64,000 nucleotides of DNA. Source: Bilophila wadsworthia ATCC 49260. Its GTDB lineage: Bacteria > Desulfobacterota > Desulfovibrionia > Desulfovibrionales > Desulfovibrionaceae. A program made the translations under genes and the position numbers. Position 1 is the stretch's first letter; each line of letters starts with the position of its first letter. Below are positions 8,451-17,024 of this stretch, piece after piece. The notes under the pieces were generated by a model. The model was not told the origin of the DNA. It worked only from the letters and a program-made list of their open reading frames with translations, and made no database searches. Where the stretch lies: the NCBI RefSeq assembly GCF_000701705.1, contig NZ_JNJP01000014.1, positions 6,460 through 70,459 of the forward strand, read 5' to 3'.

Positions 8451-9932
8451 TTAGCCCTTTCTGAGGAGCGCGCCCTTTCGCAGGGCGACCGCCAGAGAAA
8501 GGACCGTCAGGGCCAAAAACACGAGCGCGATGGGGCTGGAAAGAAATTCCGCGAAGCTCCCCCCCGCCTGAATGCAGGCCAGACGGAGTTCCCGTTCGAA
8601 CATGGGGCCAAGGATGAGTCCTATGATCAGTGGCATGAGCGGATACCGGAATTTTTTCAGCACATAGCCCAGAACGCCGAAAGCCAGAGCCACCCAGACC
8701 GCCATCATGGAATATTCCATGTTGTAGCAGCCGATCAGGCTCATCACCATGACGAGCGGCAGGATGTACTTCTTCTGGAGGCGCAGGGCGACGGGGAACA
8801 CGTAGGTCCCCACGAACTGCATGAACACGTACATGACCACGCAGGAGAGGATGAACGCCACGAATACGCCGTACACCATGTCCATGTGGCGGCTGAACAG
8901 GATGGGGCCCGGATCGAGCCCGTGGATCTGCAGGCCGCCGAGCAGCGCGGCCGTCACGGTGTCGCCGGGGATGCCGAGCGCGAGGAAAGGGATCAGCGCG
9001 CCGCCGATGGTGGCGTTGTTCGCCGTCTCGGAGGCGATGATGCCCTGAAGCTCGCCCCGCCCGTAGTTTTCGGGATGCTTGGCCGCCCTCTTTTGCTGAT
9101 CATAGGCCACCACGCTGGCCAGCGTCCCGCCGATGCCCGGCAGAATGCCGATGGCCGTGCCGATGAGCCCGGAACGGATGAAGTTGGGCAGCGACGCACG
9201 AAGTTCCGTCAGTGACATGAACCGGTCGGTCAGCCTGCTCGCCGCGATGATGAACCGCTCGGATAGGGTATCCATCTCGGCGAACGCCTGCGCGACCACG
9301 AACAGGCCGATCATGGCGGGCATCTGGCTGATGCCGTTGGTCAGGACGGAAAAGCCGAGGGTGTTGCGCTCCATGCTGCTGATGGGGTCCACGCCCACCG
9401 TGGAGAAAGCCATGCCGAGCGCGGTCATGCAGATCCCTTTGGTGATGGAGCCGCCGGAAAGGCTGATGACCGCCGTGAACCCGAACAGCAGGACCGCCGT
9501 GTTTTCGATGGGCCCGAATTCCAGCGCGAACCGCGCCACCTGCGGGGCCAGCGCGATGAGGAAAAGCCAGCCGATGAAGCTGCCCGCGAGGTTGGCGGTG
9601 ACGCCCGCGCCAAGGGCCTTGCCCGCCCGTCCCTGCTTGGCTAGCGCGAACCCATCGAGCACGGTCACCATCGAGGATGGCGTGCCCGGCATACCGAGCA
9701 GCACGGCGGCCACCACCCCGCCGGAAATGCCGCCGATGTACACGCCGACGAGCATACTAATGCCCTGCGTGGGTTCGAGGCCGTAGCTCAGCGGGATGAG
9801 CAGGATGACGGCGAGCGTCGCCGTCAGGCCGGGGATGGCCCCGAAGATGATGCCGAAGATGGTGCCCCCGGTGATGAGGGCGAAGGAAACCGGATCGAAA
9901 ACTCCCATAAACGCATTGACGAGATCGGTCAT
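8451..9932 (-). CDS. tctA: Tripartite tricarboxylate transporter large permease
   Basis: 493 residues, all highly hydrophobic, with about a dozen membrane segments. The glycine-rich signature near the N-terminus (GTIFGIIFGAIPGLTATLA) and the repeat-like LGMPGTPSSM match the TctA/DUF112 family. The length is normal. With TctB and TctC it forms a secondary, binding-protein-dependent importer for carboxylic acids. Order on the minus strand is tctC, tctB, tctA, then the dehydrogenase and aldolase genes, which points to a carboxylate that feeds those enzymes. Confidence 0.95.
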   Translation of the reverse strand: MTDLVNAFMGVFDPVSFALITGGTIFGIIFGAIPGLTATLAVILLIPLSYGLEPTQGISMLVGVYIGGISGGVVAAVLLGMPGTPSSMVTVLDGFALAKQGRAGKALGAGVTANLAGSFIGWLFLIALAPQVARFALEFGPIENTAVLLFGFTAVISLSGGSITKGICMTALGMAFSTVGVDPISSMERNTLGFSVLTNGISQMPAMIGLFVVAQAFAEMDTLSERFIIAASRLTDRFMSLTELRASLPNFIRSGLIGTAIGILPGIGGTLASVVAYDQQKRAAKHPENYGRGELQGIIASETANNATIGGALIPFLALGIPGDTVTAALLGGLQIHGLDPGPILFSRHMDMVYGVFVAFILSCVVMYVFMQFVGTYVFPVALRLQKKYILPLVMVMSLIGCYNMEYSMMAVWVALAFGVLGYVLKKFRYPLMPLIIGLILGPMFERELRLACIQAGGSFAEFLSSPIALVFLALTVLSLAVALRKGALLRKG

Positions 9933-9968
9933 AAAGGCTCCTTCGACGTTGCGGGTCGACGCGCGGCG

Positions 9969-10448
9969 TCAGAACAGCCATGTTGTGGGGAGATAAATCT
10001 TGAATACGGAAAACAGGCCATAGAGGACGGCTACGGAGATAAAGGCGAACAAGGCCTTGCTCACGACGTTCCGTTCGTCCGGCGGCTCGATGAGCAGCGA
10101 ATAGCCGAACAGGAACACGAACGTGGAGACGTAGAACCCCACATAGGCGAACCCCAAGATATAGATGGCCGTCATGACGAGCCCGAGCAGCATACTCAAG
10201 GGGACGAAACGCGGCTCGGCGCGCCGCCTGACGGCCATAACCCCCTGATACAGCCCCGAACAGACAAGCATGGCGCCGATGATTTGCGAGTAGAGGGCGG
10301 AATCGAGGTATTCCACCACCATAAAATTGATGACTTCAGGCACGGTCGTATCGATGCACAGACAGCCGAAGGCTATCAGCATCAGAGAAAAGGCCAGTTC
10401 GGCGGCAATCCCCAGACCGGTGCCCCGAGGAACGGTTTGTTCAGTCAT
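9969..10448 (-). CDS. tctB: Tripartite tricarboxylate transporter small permease
   Basis: 159 residues with four predicted membrane helices, the usual form of the small TctB subunit. The ATG at 10448 follows GGAG; the open frame upstream overlaps the intercistronic hairpin and is not coding. It lies between tctC and tctA. Confidence 0.88.
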   Translation of the reverse strand: MTEQTVPRGTGLGIAAELAFSLMLIAFGCLCIDTTVPEVINFMVVEYLDSALYSQIIGAMLVCSGLYQGVMAVRRRAEPRFVPLSMLLGLVMTAIYILGFAYVGFYVSTFVFLFGYSLLIEPPDERNVVSKALFAFISVAVLYGLFSVFKIYLPTTWLF

Positions 10449-10489
10449 ACGCGCAGCTCCGTATGGTTCCTTGTGCACGGCGGGAAACG

Positions 10490-10514
10490 GTCCGGGGCGG
10501 GGTCCGCCCCGGAC
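10490..10514 (-). promoter_or_regulatory. Intercistronic hairpin between tctC and tctB
   Basis: GTCCGGGGCG and CGCCCCGGAC form a perfect 10-bp stem with a five-base loop just after the tctC stop. Having no T-run, it is more likely to protect the tctC message or partly stop transcription, giving more binding protein than permease, than to be a full terminator. Confidence 0.65.
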
Positions 10515-10521
10515 GCCCCGG

Positions 10522-11496
10522 CTATTGCTGGGCATTGAGGATGTCGGTCACAAGCCGCGTGTCGCTTTCGTAGATCTTCGCCCATTCCGCGGGCGTCGAG
10601 AACTGGGCCGGGGAACCGCGCTCGTCCATGAAGGCCTTAAAACCTTCATCCTCTGTCACGGTCTTGAGGATGGCCGTCCACTTGTCCTTCACGTCCTGCG
10701 GGGTTCCCTTGGGGGCGAACAGGCCCATACGGATATGGAGGGAATCGGGAAGGCCCATGTCCTTGAGCGTGGGGACGCCCTTGAAGGCGGGCAGGCTCAA
10801 GTGGGTCAAAACGACCAGCGCGCGTACGTCGCCGCCGAGACAGGCCCGCATGGAGTCGGCGGCCGTTGCGCAGCGGATGTCGACCTTCTTGCCGAGCAGA
10901 GCCTTCATGGTTTCGGCCCCGCCGCTGAGGGGGAGATACCGGAAGGCATTGACCGGGATGCCGGCCAGCTTCAGGAAGTGCAGCGTGGCGATGTGCGCCG
11001 TGCCGCCCGTGCCCGGCAGGGCAATCGTATACTTGCCGGGATGCGCCTTCACGTCGGCGATCATCTCCTGCACGTTCTTCCACGGGGAGTCCTTCATCAC
11101 GTCGATGGCGATGGGCCCGGCACACAGGCCGCCGAACATTTCAAAATCCGTGTAGCCGATGGGCAACTGTCCGGAAACCTTGGTCGCCACGAGCGCGGTA
11201 TGGTGCATGAGCAGGGTGTAGCCGTCCGGCGCGGCGTCCAGAACGGTCTGCAGCGCGTTGCGGGTATTGGCCCCGGTGATGGCTACAGCCAGAATATCTT
11301 TGGAAAGCAATTGATCCTGTGCGATGACTTCCGCCATCTTGCGGGTGACGACATCGTTGAAGCCGCCGGAAGGATACGGCTGGATGATACGGATTTCCTT
11401 CGTGGGATACTCGGCGGCCTGCGCCGGGAATCCCCCTAGAAGTGCTGCCAACGCTCCCAATACGGCAATGTTCCTGAACGCCTTTCCAAGTTTCAT
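10522..11496 (-). CDS. tctC: Tripartite tricarboxylate transporter solute-binding protein
   Basis: 324 residues. A signal peptide (KLGKAF, hydrophobic core, cleavage near FPAQAA) is followed by the Bug/TctC fold, with YPTKEIRIIQPYPSGG at the start of the mature part and LPGTGGTAHIAT in the ligand cleft. Such periplasmic proteins bind organic acids and deliver them to TctAB. First gene of the tct operon. Palindromes at 11547 and 11684 lie in its upstream region. Confidence 0.93.
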   Translation of the reverse strand: MKLGKAFRNIAVLGALAALLGGFPAQAAEYPTKEIRIIQPYPSGGFNDVVTRKMAEVIAQDQLLSKDILAVAITGANTRNALQTVLDAAPDGYTLLMHHTALVATKVSGQLPIGYTDFEMFGGLCAGPIAIDVMKDSPWKNVQEMIADVKAHPGKYTIALPGTGGTAHIATLHFLKLAGIPVNAFRYLPLSGGAETMKALLGKKVDIRCATAADSMRACLGGDVRALVVLTHLSLPAFKGVPTLKDMGLPDSLHIRMGLFAPKGTPQDVKDKWTAILKTVTEDEGFKAFMDERGSPAQFSTPAEWAKIYESDTRLVTDILNAQQ

Positions 11497-11546
11497 TTCG
11501 CTCTCCTTGCTGGTTGAAGTGGTGAACAGCCACAGGATGAACCTAT

Positions 11547-11565
11547 TTTGGAATTATGTTCCAAA
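11547..11565. promoter_or_regulatory. Palindromic operator in the tctC promoter region
   Basis: TTTGGAA-TTATG-TTCCAAA is a perfect seven-base inverted repeat 51-69 bp before tctC. Read on the minus strand it contains CATAAT, a possible -10 element, so a bound regulator could block transcription. The GGAA/TTCC arms fit IclR-type recognition, although their order is the reverse of the 4083 and 11684 sites. Confidence 0.6.
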
Positions 11566-11683
11566 AAATGAATATGCGTTGGAACGCCCCAGTGCCCGCC
11601 ATAAAGGGGGCTTGCGATCCCGTCTCCGAAAGGGCCGGGGACGCCGGGCGGAAGGCTTTGAGGAAGGAAGATTCGGCCCCTCA

Positions 11684-11702
11684 AGTTCCACATCATGGAA
11701 CT
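11684..11702. promoter_or_regulatory. Second GTTCCA-N5-TGGAAC palindrome upstream of tctC
   Basis: AGTTCCA-CATCA-TGGAACT. The arms and the five-base spacer equal those of the 4083 site before the LarA-like gene. It lies about 190 bp before tctC, which would suit looping or upstream binding by the IclR protein. Confidence 0.6.
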
Positions 11703-11723
11703 CAATGCCAAAATATGATGATT

Positions 11724-11737
11724 GGACAGTACTGTCC
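11724..11737. promoter_or_regulatory. 14-bp perfect palindrome GGACAGTACTGTCC
   Basis: A gapless palindrome in the tctC upstream region, unlike the IclR-type sites in sequence. A TATAAT follows six bases later but no well-spaced -35 was found. It may be a site for a second regulator. Confidence 0.35.
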
Positions 11738-11937
11738 CGTTATAATCATGTCAAGGGCCTCGGCTCCCGCATGACGAAAAAACGCAGCGATCCGAACCGT
11801 AATCTTTATAAAATATCGTATAATTACTCTATCTTAGAAATAGCAATATATTTTCAAGATCCCACGAAGCCCTCCAATGCCCAACGGGGGCATCCAGTGG
11901 GGCATGAAGAAAGCGAAAAAGATGATGACGAAGAAAT

Positions 11938-11984
<47 letters not shown>

Positions 11985-12080
11985 CAACCGCGCTGGAGCG
12001 CGCCTGAAAACGGCATTACACCGTCAACCCCACCCTGCCCTCTCCGTGCGATCCCGCTGGATTGCCGGGCGGTGGCGCGA

Positions 12081-12593
12081 TCAGCGGAGGCCGTATTGGT
12101 ATTTGACGTGCAGAATGACGGGGATGGGTTCCGTTCCGATGATGGCGGGGCGGCGCACTTTGCCGCTGGCGGCGAGGACGGCCCGGCGCGCCGAGGCGTC
12201 GAGCTGCGGCGAGCCTGAGGATGCGCGGAGCACGGGATCGGTGAACGTCCCGTCGGGCCGGACGGTGAACATATATTCGGCAACGCCGATGAGCCCGGTT
12301 TCGCCGCCGTCCAGACGCCGGGCGTGCACGGCCTCGTCGATGTCGTCGAGGTAGCGCAGGAAGGCCTGCCGCTTGCGGTCGGCGGCATCGGCCTTGTCCA
12401 TGTCGCGCGGGCTGGCGGCGGCTATGCCGATGCCCTTCTCCCGGCTCGTTGCCACTGCCGGGGACGCCATGTCCATCTGGACAACGGTGGTGAAGGACGG
12501 CTCGGGCTCGGGCGGCCTCGGGGCGATCAGCAGCGCGAAATGCGCGAACAGGGACACGGCGATCCCGGCGGCGAGGCATTCCTTTTCCGTCAT
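12081..12593 (-). CDS. TonB-like energy transducer
   Basis: 170 residues. A short cytoplasmic start and one membrane anchor (LAAGIAVSLFAHFALLIA), a Pro/Glu segment (PRPPEPEP), and a C-terminal domain ending in GLIGVAEYMFTVRPDGTFTDPVLRASSGSPQLDASARRAV resemble the TonB C-terminal fold. The proline-rich linker is much shorter than in typical TonB. The ATG at 12593 overlaps the exbD stop by four bases (ATGA), so the two are translationally coupled. It would pass the ExbBD proton-motive work to an outer-membrane receptor, none of which is in the window. Confidence 0.8.
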   Translation of the reverse strand: MTEKECLAAGIAVSLFAHFALLIAPRPPEPEPSFTTVVQMDMASPAVATSREKGIGIAAASPRDMDKADAADRKRQAFLRYLDDIDEAVHARRLDGGETGLIGVAEYMFTVRPDGTFTDPVLRASSGSPQLDASARRAVLAASGKVRRPAIIGTEPIPVILHVKYQYGLR

Positions 12594-13012
12594 GGGCGGC
12601 CCGCCTCGTCGGGCTGGGCCGTGGCGATGAGCAGCTTTTCCCCGCCCTGCATCCGCACCTCGTCCACAATGAAGACCAGCGCCTCCACCGGCGCGTCGGG
12701 CGCGGCCTTGAGCACAAGCTGTCCGGGGCGCGCCCGGAAGTCCCGCACGAGGCTTTGCAGCTTCGCGCGGATGTCGGCGCGGGCCACGGGTATGCCCTCG
12801 CACAGGAACGAGCCGTCCCTGAGCAGCCGGATTTCCACCACGCGCCCGGAAAGCGCCTGCCCGCTGTGCGCCGGAGGCAGGTCGAGGTCGATGCCCCGCA
12901 CCGCGAACGACGCGGCGAGGATGAAGAAAATCAAAAGGATGAAGACCATATCGATGAGCGGCGTGAGAGCCGGCTCGTCGTCCCGCGCCGCCTTGGGCCG
13001 CAGGTTCAGCAT
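12590..13012 (-). CDS. exbD: ExbD-like biopolymer transport protein
   Basis: 140 residues with a single N-terminal helix containing the essential Asp of the family (LTPLIDMVFILLIFFILAASF) and a periplasmic domain. With ExbB it forms the proton channel that energises TonB. Its start overlaps the end of exbB and its stop overlaps tonB, a tight three-gene unit. Confidence 0.92.
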   Translation of the reverse strand: MLNLRPKAARDDEPALTPLIDMVFILLIFFILAASFAVRGIDLDLPPAHSGQALSGRVVEIRLLRDGSFLCEGIPVARADIRAKLQSLVRDFRARPGQLVLKAAPDAPVEALVFIVDEVRMQGGEKLLIATAQPDEAGRP

Positions 13013-13779
13013 GATCGCCCTCCGTCCGGCAGCCCTTCCCCGGCGTTATCCCGGCATTGCGGGGCTTCCCGGCCCTCCGGAGCGCTGCCGCGAGGTTCCG
13101 GCGATTCCGGGCAAGAGGCCCCTTCCGCCGTGCCGCCCCCACGGGGAATGTCTCCGGGCTGAAGCGGTTCCGCCCCGGCCCGAACGGTGATGCCCGGTCC
13201 GCCGTCGGCCAGCAGAGCCGCGTTTCCGGCCTTGTTCAGGGCGTCGGCCACGCGGCGCACCTTGCCTTGAAAGCAGGACAGGAAAAACAGCGCGGGAATG
13301 GCGATGCACAGCCCCGCCGCCGTGGTCAGCAGGGCCTGCCAGATCCCCCCGGCGAGCAGGGACATGTCCACGCCCGAGCGGGCCTCGGCGATGCGCGAGA
13401 AGGTCGTGATCATCCCGAGGATGGTCCCGAGCAGCCCCATGAGCGGGGCCAGCCGCGCCAGCACGGACAGCAGGGAAAGCCGCGCTTCCAGCCGTTCCAG
13501 CACCGTCTCCCCGGCGAGGCGCAAGGCGGCTTCACGGTTCGGAAGGGGCGAGCCCAGGAGCGCCGCGAAGTCCCGCAGGGAGGGGACGGCCTCCAGCCGG
13601 GCCGCCAGAGGCCGCACGTCGCCCGTGCGCATCGCCTCCAGCACGAGGCCGGGAAAACGGGAGTCCGGGAACGGACATCCCATGAACACCAGCGTCCGCT
13701 CGACGACAATCGCCAGCGCCGCCACCGAGACGGCCAACAGCGGCCACATCATCCAGCCGCCCAGTTCGATCAGCCCCAC
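13006..13779 (-). CDS. exbB: ExbB/MotA/TolQ-family proton channel
   Basis: 257 residues from a GTG at 13779, which follows AAGGAGG at normal spacing; the open frame upstream overlaps the COG0523 gene and has no homology. Three membrane helices and the conserved segment LGLLGTILGMITTFSRIA identify the family. The last 60 or so residues are an unusual Gly/Pro/Glu-rich tail beyond the usual ExbB end. It begins 12 bases after the COG0523 stop, which places all four genes in one operon. Confidence 0.9.
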   Translation of the reverse strand: MGLIELGGWMMWPLLAVSVAALAIVVERTLVFMGCPFPDSRFPGLVLEAMRTGDVRPLAARLEAVPSLRDFAALLGSPLPNREAALRLAGETVLERLEARLSLLSVLARLAPLMGLLGTILGMITTFSRIAEARSGVDMSLLAGGIWQALLTTAAGLCIAIPALFFLSCFQGKVRRVADALNKAGNAALLADGGPGITVRAGAEPLQPGDIPRGGGTAEGASCPESPEPRGSAPEGREAPQCRDNAGEGLPDGGRSC

Positions 13780-13790
13780 AAGCTCCTCCT

Positions 13791-15530
13791 TTACGAAGAC
13801 GGCGCTTCCGGCAGGGAAATATCCGTGCCGATGAACACCAGATAGCGCTCCTCGCCTTCCGGGGCGGGCTCGAAGCCCAGCCGCCCGGCGGCGTACTGCA
13901 CCGTCGCGGGCACCGTCACGCCGCCGTCCAGCCGCAGATCCACGACGCCCTTGGCCCGGCACAGCCCCGGCCCGGCGCCGTCCAGCAACGCCAGGAGCGC
14001 GGCCTCGTCCAGCGGGGCGGACAGGCGGAGCGCAGCCGAGACAAACCCCTCATCGGCGTGGGTCACGGTTTCGCCGAAACGCGGCAGGGCTGGCCGATGC
14101 GACGGCAGCGGCGTGCCCCGGCGATCCGCCCAGTCCGCATAGAAGGCGTCCAGTTCCGCGAAGGCGACGGCCCCGTGGCGCGCGGGCAGGATCAGCGCCT
14201 GACGGTTCAGCGCCCGCAGCCGTTCCGCCAACGCCTCTAGCGCGGCGGGCTCCACGGTGTCGGCCTTGTTCAGGATGATCACGTCCGCCCGTGCCGCCTG
14301 CGCCCGGCGGATGCCCGCAATGTCCCCTTCCGAACGGCACAGATCAAGGGCGTCCGCCACCGTGATCACAAGGCCGGGCTGCACGATGTCGCGCAGCTCG
14401 GACAGCGCTTCCATGACGTTGGCGGGGTTCGCCAGCCCCGTAGTTTCCAATATGAACTGCTCGGCGGGCATGTCCCCGATGAGCCGCAGCAGCCCCGGAC
14501 GCAGGCTGTCCGCCAGCGAACAGCACACGCACCCCTCATCAAGCGCCTCCACCTGGGTTTCGCCGCGCAGAAGCGCCGCGTCAAGCCCGATTTCTCCGAA
14601 TTCATTTTGGATGACGCCCGTATAGCGCTCACGCCCGTGCAGGAAATCCAGCCATTGCCGCAGGAATGTGGTTTTGCCCGAGCCGAGAAAGCCGGTGAGG
14701 ATGTGCAGCACGGGCAGGCCGGATTCCTCCTCAAGCGGCTTGTGGCGCAGGGGCAGACGGGCGAGGGGACGCCCTTGGGCTCCGGCGCTGCCGAACGCCG
14801 CCGTGAGCCGGAGTTCCCGCCCTGTCCCGCCGGGGATGTGCCGGATGTTCCCGGCGGCGTCGAAACCGGGGATCGGGGCCGCCTCGCCGTCCAGCGATAC
14901 GCGGGCGGGGTCCCCAAGCAGGCTTTCGGCCGTGGCCGACAAGGCCGCGAACGGGCGCAGGAGCAGCCGGAAGGCGGGCACGTCCGTTTCCCAGCCGCCC
15001 GGCTCCACGAGCCAGCGCTGCCCGCCGGAAAAAGCCGCCACGCCGTCCAGCGCCGCCATGCGCAGGCGGGCCGGGGCGGACAGGGTCAGGGACAGCCCGG
15101 AGCCGTCGACGGCGGCCCGCAGCGAAACCGTGCCGATCCGGAATGGGGAGAGCGTTTCGGCGTGCTCCGAAAGCGCCCGGATGCGGTCGCCGTAGCCGGG
15201 GTCCACGGCAAGGCGCAGGGCTTCCAGCGGAAAAACCTCAAGAAGGGGATCGTCAGGGAGCGGGAAGGCGTAGGCCGCGAACGTGCCGCGCAGTGCGCCT
15301 CCGTCCGCGTCCTCGCCCAAGAAGACCAGCCCGAACACGAGCCCGCTCCCGGCCACGCGGCAGGTCCATGCGGGCAGCAGCGAACCGGAGGGGCGCACCC
15401 CCCGCCAGCCCAGCGCGCGGGCGCGGCGGCGATCCAGATGGATGGCGGCGATGAGTGCCCCCATGAGCGTGGCGCACTCGGACCCGCCGCAGGGGTCGAG
15501 GGGCCGGGGAAGGAGTGTTTCAAGTCGCAT
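13791..15530 (-). CDS. COG0523 metallochaperone GTPase with an extra N-terminal domain
   Basis: 579 residues, about 250 more than a normal CobW/COG0523 protein. The GTPase starts near residue 270: Walker A GFLGSGKTT (about 277-285), the metal-binding GCVCC motif (about 332-336), ETTGLANP, and NKAD for guanine recognition, then a CobW C-terminal domain. The first 265 residues are a separate domain I do not recognise, rich in beta-like segments, with CGGSEC near its start. COG0523 proteins hand metals such as Zn, Co or Ni to target enzymes. Being first in an operon with ExbB, ExbD and TonB, it probably belongs to a TonB-driven metal uptake route. The ATG at 15530 has GGAG before it. Confidence 0.85.
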   Translation of the reverse strand: MRLETLLPRPLDPCGGSECATLMGALIAAIHLDRRRARALGWRGVRPSGSLLPAWTCRVAGSGLVFGLVFLGEDADGGALRGTFAAYAFPLPDDPLLEVFPLEALRLAVDPGYGDRIRALSEHAETLSPFRIGTVSLRAAVDGSGLSLTLSAPARLRMAALDGVAAFSGGQRWLVEPGGWETDVPAFRLLLRPFAALSATAESLLGDPARVSLDGEAAPIPGFDAAGNIRHIPGGTGRELRLTAAFGSAGAQGRPLARLPLRHKPLEEESGLPVLHILTGFLGSGKTTFLRQWLDFLHGRERYTGVIQNEFGEIGLDAALLRGETQVEALDEGCVCCSLADSLRPGLLRLIGDMPAEQFILETTGLANPANVMEALSELRDIVQPGLVITVADALDLCRSEGDIAGIRRAQAARADVIILNKADTVEPAALEALAERLRALNRQALILPARHGAVAFAELDAFYADWADRRGTPLPSHRPALPRFGETVTHADEGFVSAALRLSAPLDEAALLALLDGAGPGLCRAKGVVDLRLDGGVTVPATVQYAAGRLGFEPAPEGEERYLVFIGTDISLPEAPSS

Positions 15531-15732
15531 CGCGGGCTCCGGGGACGGGACGGATCCCGTCCCGTGGGACACGGCCCCGCCCCGTCATGGGCTAAGCCGT
15601 TCCTTTTTGAAACGGCATTCTTTCAAAGGCGATCCACGCCAAAAGCGGCGGATGAAACAGGCAGCAACCAGACACAAACCGAATGGGAAAACGGAACGAG
15701 AACACCATTTCAGCAAGTAAAACGCACGCGAA
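15531..15732. promoter_or_regulatory. Upstream region of the metallochaperone operon
   Basis: Probable promoter region for the minus-strand COG0523-exbB-exbD-tonB operon. Next to the start codon the DNA GGGACGGGACGGATCCCGTC folds on itself (GGGACGG against CCGTCCC), which could mask or expose the ribosome site. I could not recognise a Zur, NikR or similar box. Confidence 0.4.
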
Positions 15733-15855
15733 CAGGGAGCCGATACACAAAAAAACTTGAGAAATGGAGGGACGGGCTCCGCGCCGGCAGGTTTGGGGAA
15801 GGGAGGGAAAAGCGCGGCCCTTTCTTCAGAGGCGTTTTCCCTCCCTTCCCCAATA
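15733..15855. repeat. Dispersed intergenic hairpin repeat, copy R2
   Basis: The terminal hairpin has near-perfect 17-base arms, GGGGAAGGGAGGGAAAA (15795-15811) and TTTTCCCTCCCTTCCCC (15835-15851), with the family motif CTTTCTTCAGA inside. It lies 11 bases after the metallo-beta-lactamase-fold gene and can act as its terminator. Confidence 0.75.
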
Positions 15856-15865
15856 CCTTCTCATC

Positions 15866-17014
15866 TTAGGCGGGGAACTTGATGACGTCGCCGTTGCCGA
15901 GGTAGTTGGTGGTCTTGGAGCGGAACCGGGCCGTGCCCTTCACCACCGGATAGCCCGCGTCCACGAACTTCTGGGCGGTGATGAGGCCCGTGCAGTGGTT
16001 GCAGCCGACCTGCTGGAGGTTCCACTTCTTGAGCCCGATGACGAGGTCGTCGTACTTCGGGTCCCAGTCGTCGAAGGGCGAGATATGCAGCCCGCCGTAC
16101 AGGCCGTAGAACTGATCCTTCTCGTAGGCAAGCTCCTTGTAGGCCGTGTCCGCGAAGAGGATGATCCCCTGATGGCAGCAGCCGGTGATGCTCACCAAGC
16201 CCACGTCCTTGACGTTGCAGTACAGCGACATTTCGCCGAACACCTTGAAGATGATCGGGCAGTCGAACTGATAGAGCGCCACGCCGGGCTGGAGCGTGTG
16301 CAGGCCCTTCGGCACTTCCGTCCACTTGCCCACATGCCCGCAGGCCTTCAGGTATTCCTTGCCCGCCGGGTAGAAGGTGTTGGGCGTGTAGACGTGGATG
16401 TTGGGATTGTACTTGGTGACCACGGGGAAGCCCCAGTAGTGGTCCATGTGCTCATGGGTCTGGATGAAGGCGTCGATCTTGTTGTCGGCAAGCATGACGT
16501 CGATGCCCTCGCGCTTGAAGCACGTGTCCATCCAGTCGTAATTCCACCCGGTATCGAACAGGTAACGGGTTGTCTCGCCTTCCATGCTCTCGATCTCGAC
16601 GAGGCAGGAGTAGCCGCCCGCGTTGTCGGCATGGACGCAGTTTTCCTTGGCGATGGCCCACGCCTCGTCGATCTTGTGCGGCAGGAGGTGCTTGATCCGC
16701 TTGAGGCCCTCCTCGAACGTCCCCTTGCCCACGCCCTTGCCGTTGCCGAAGGGCGCCCAGTTGAAGGTGTACTGGTCCACGAGCAGCCCGCCCGCGCCGG
16801 TCACGTCGTTCATAAAGATGCCGTTGTCGAACCAGCTCGTCTCGGAGATGTTGGTGACCTTGACCGACTTGCACACCCCGATGTCCGCCGTGCCGCGCTT
16901 CACTTCGGGAAGGAAGGCCCTGCGGAGCGGCGAATACGAGTACAGACCCATGGAGCCGAGCACGCCCGCGCCCACGCCGAGCGCGGCGCCCTTCATGAAT
17001 TCGCGTCTGTCCAT
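15866..17014 (-). CDS. TAT-exported metallo-beta-lactamase-fold protein
   Basis: 382 residues. A twin-arginine leader (DRREFMKG, then an Ala/Gly core) predicts export as a folded metalloprotein. The metal-binding signature HEHMDH is at 187-192, and later ligands appear in SITGCCHQGI and NHCTG; GLHIS and CTG are also seen in the COG1237 branch (dihydropteroate-synthase-like hydrolases). It follows the polytopic membrane protein by ten bases in a GntR-led operon, so the two probably work together at the membrane. The substrate is unknown. Many tryptophans and tyrosines occur in the first 170 residues. Confidence 0.88.
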   Translation of the reverse strand: MDRREFMKGAALGVGAGVLGSMGLYSYSPLRRAFLPEVKRGTADIGVCKSVKVTNISETSWFDNGIFMNDVTGAGGLLVDQYTFNWAPFGNGKGVGKGTFEEGLKRIKHLLPHKIDEAWAIAKENCVHADNAGGYSCLVEIESMEGETTRYLFDTGWNYDWMDTCFKREGIDVMLADNKIDAFIQTHEHMDHYWGFPVVTKYNPNIHVYTPNTFYPAGKEYLKACGHVGKWTEVPKGLHTLQPGVALYQFDCPIIFKVFGEMSLYCNVKDVGLVSITGCCHQGIILFADTAYKELAYEKDQFYGLYGGLHISPFDDWDPKYDDLVIGLKKWNLQQVGCNHCTGLITAQKFVDAGYPVVKGTARFRSKTTNYLGNGDVIKFPA

Positions 17015-17024
17015 ATCGTCCCTC

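Noticed and set aside
6605..8464. 619-codon plus-strand open frame
   Set aside because: It overlaps the aldolase and dehydrogenase genes on the other strand, both of which have complete domain motifs; the plus frame is His/Arg-rich with no fold.
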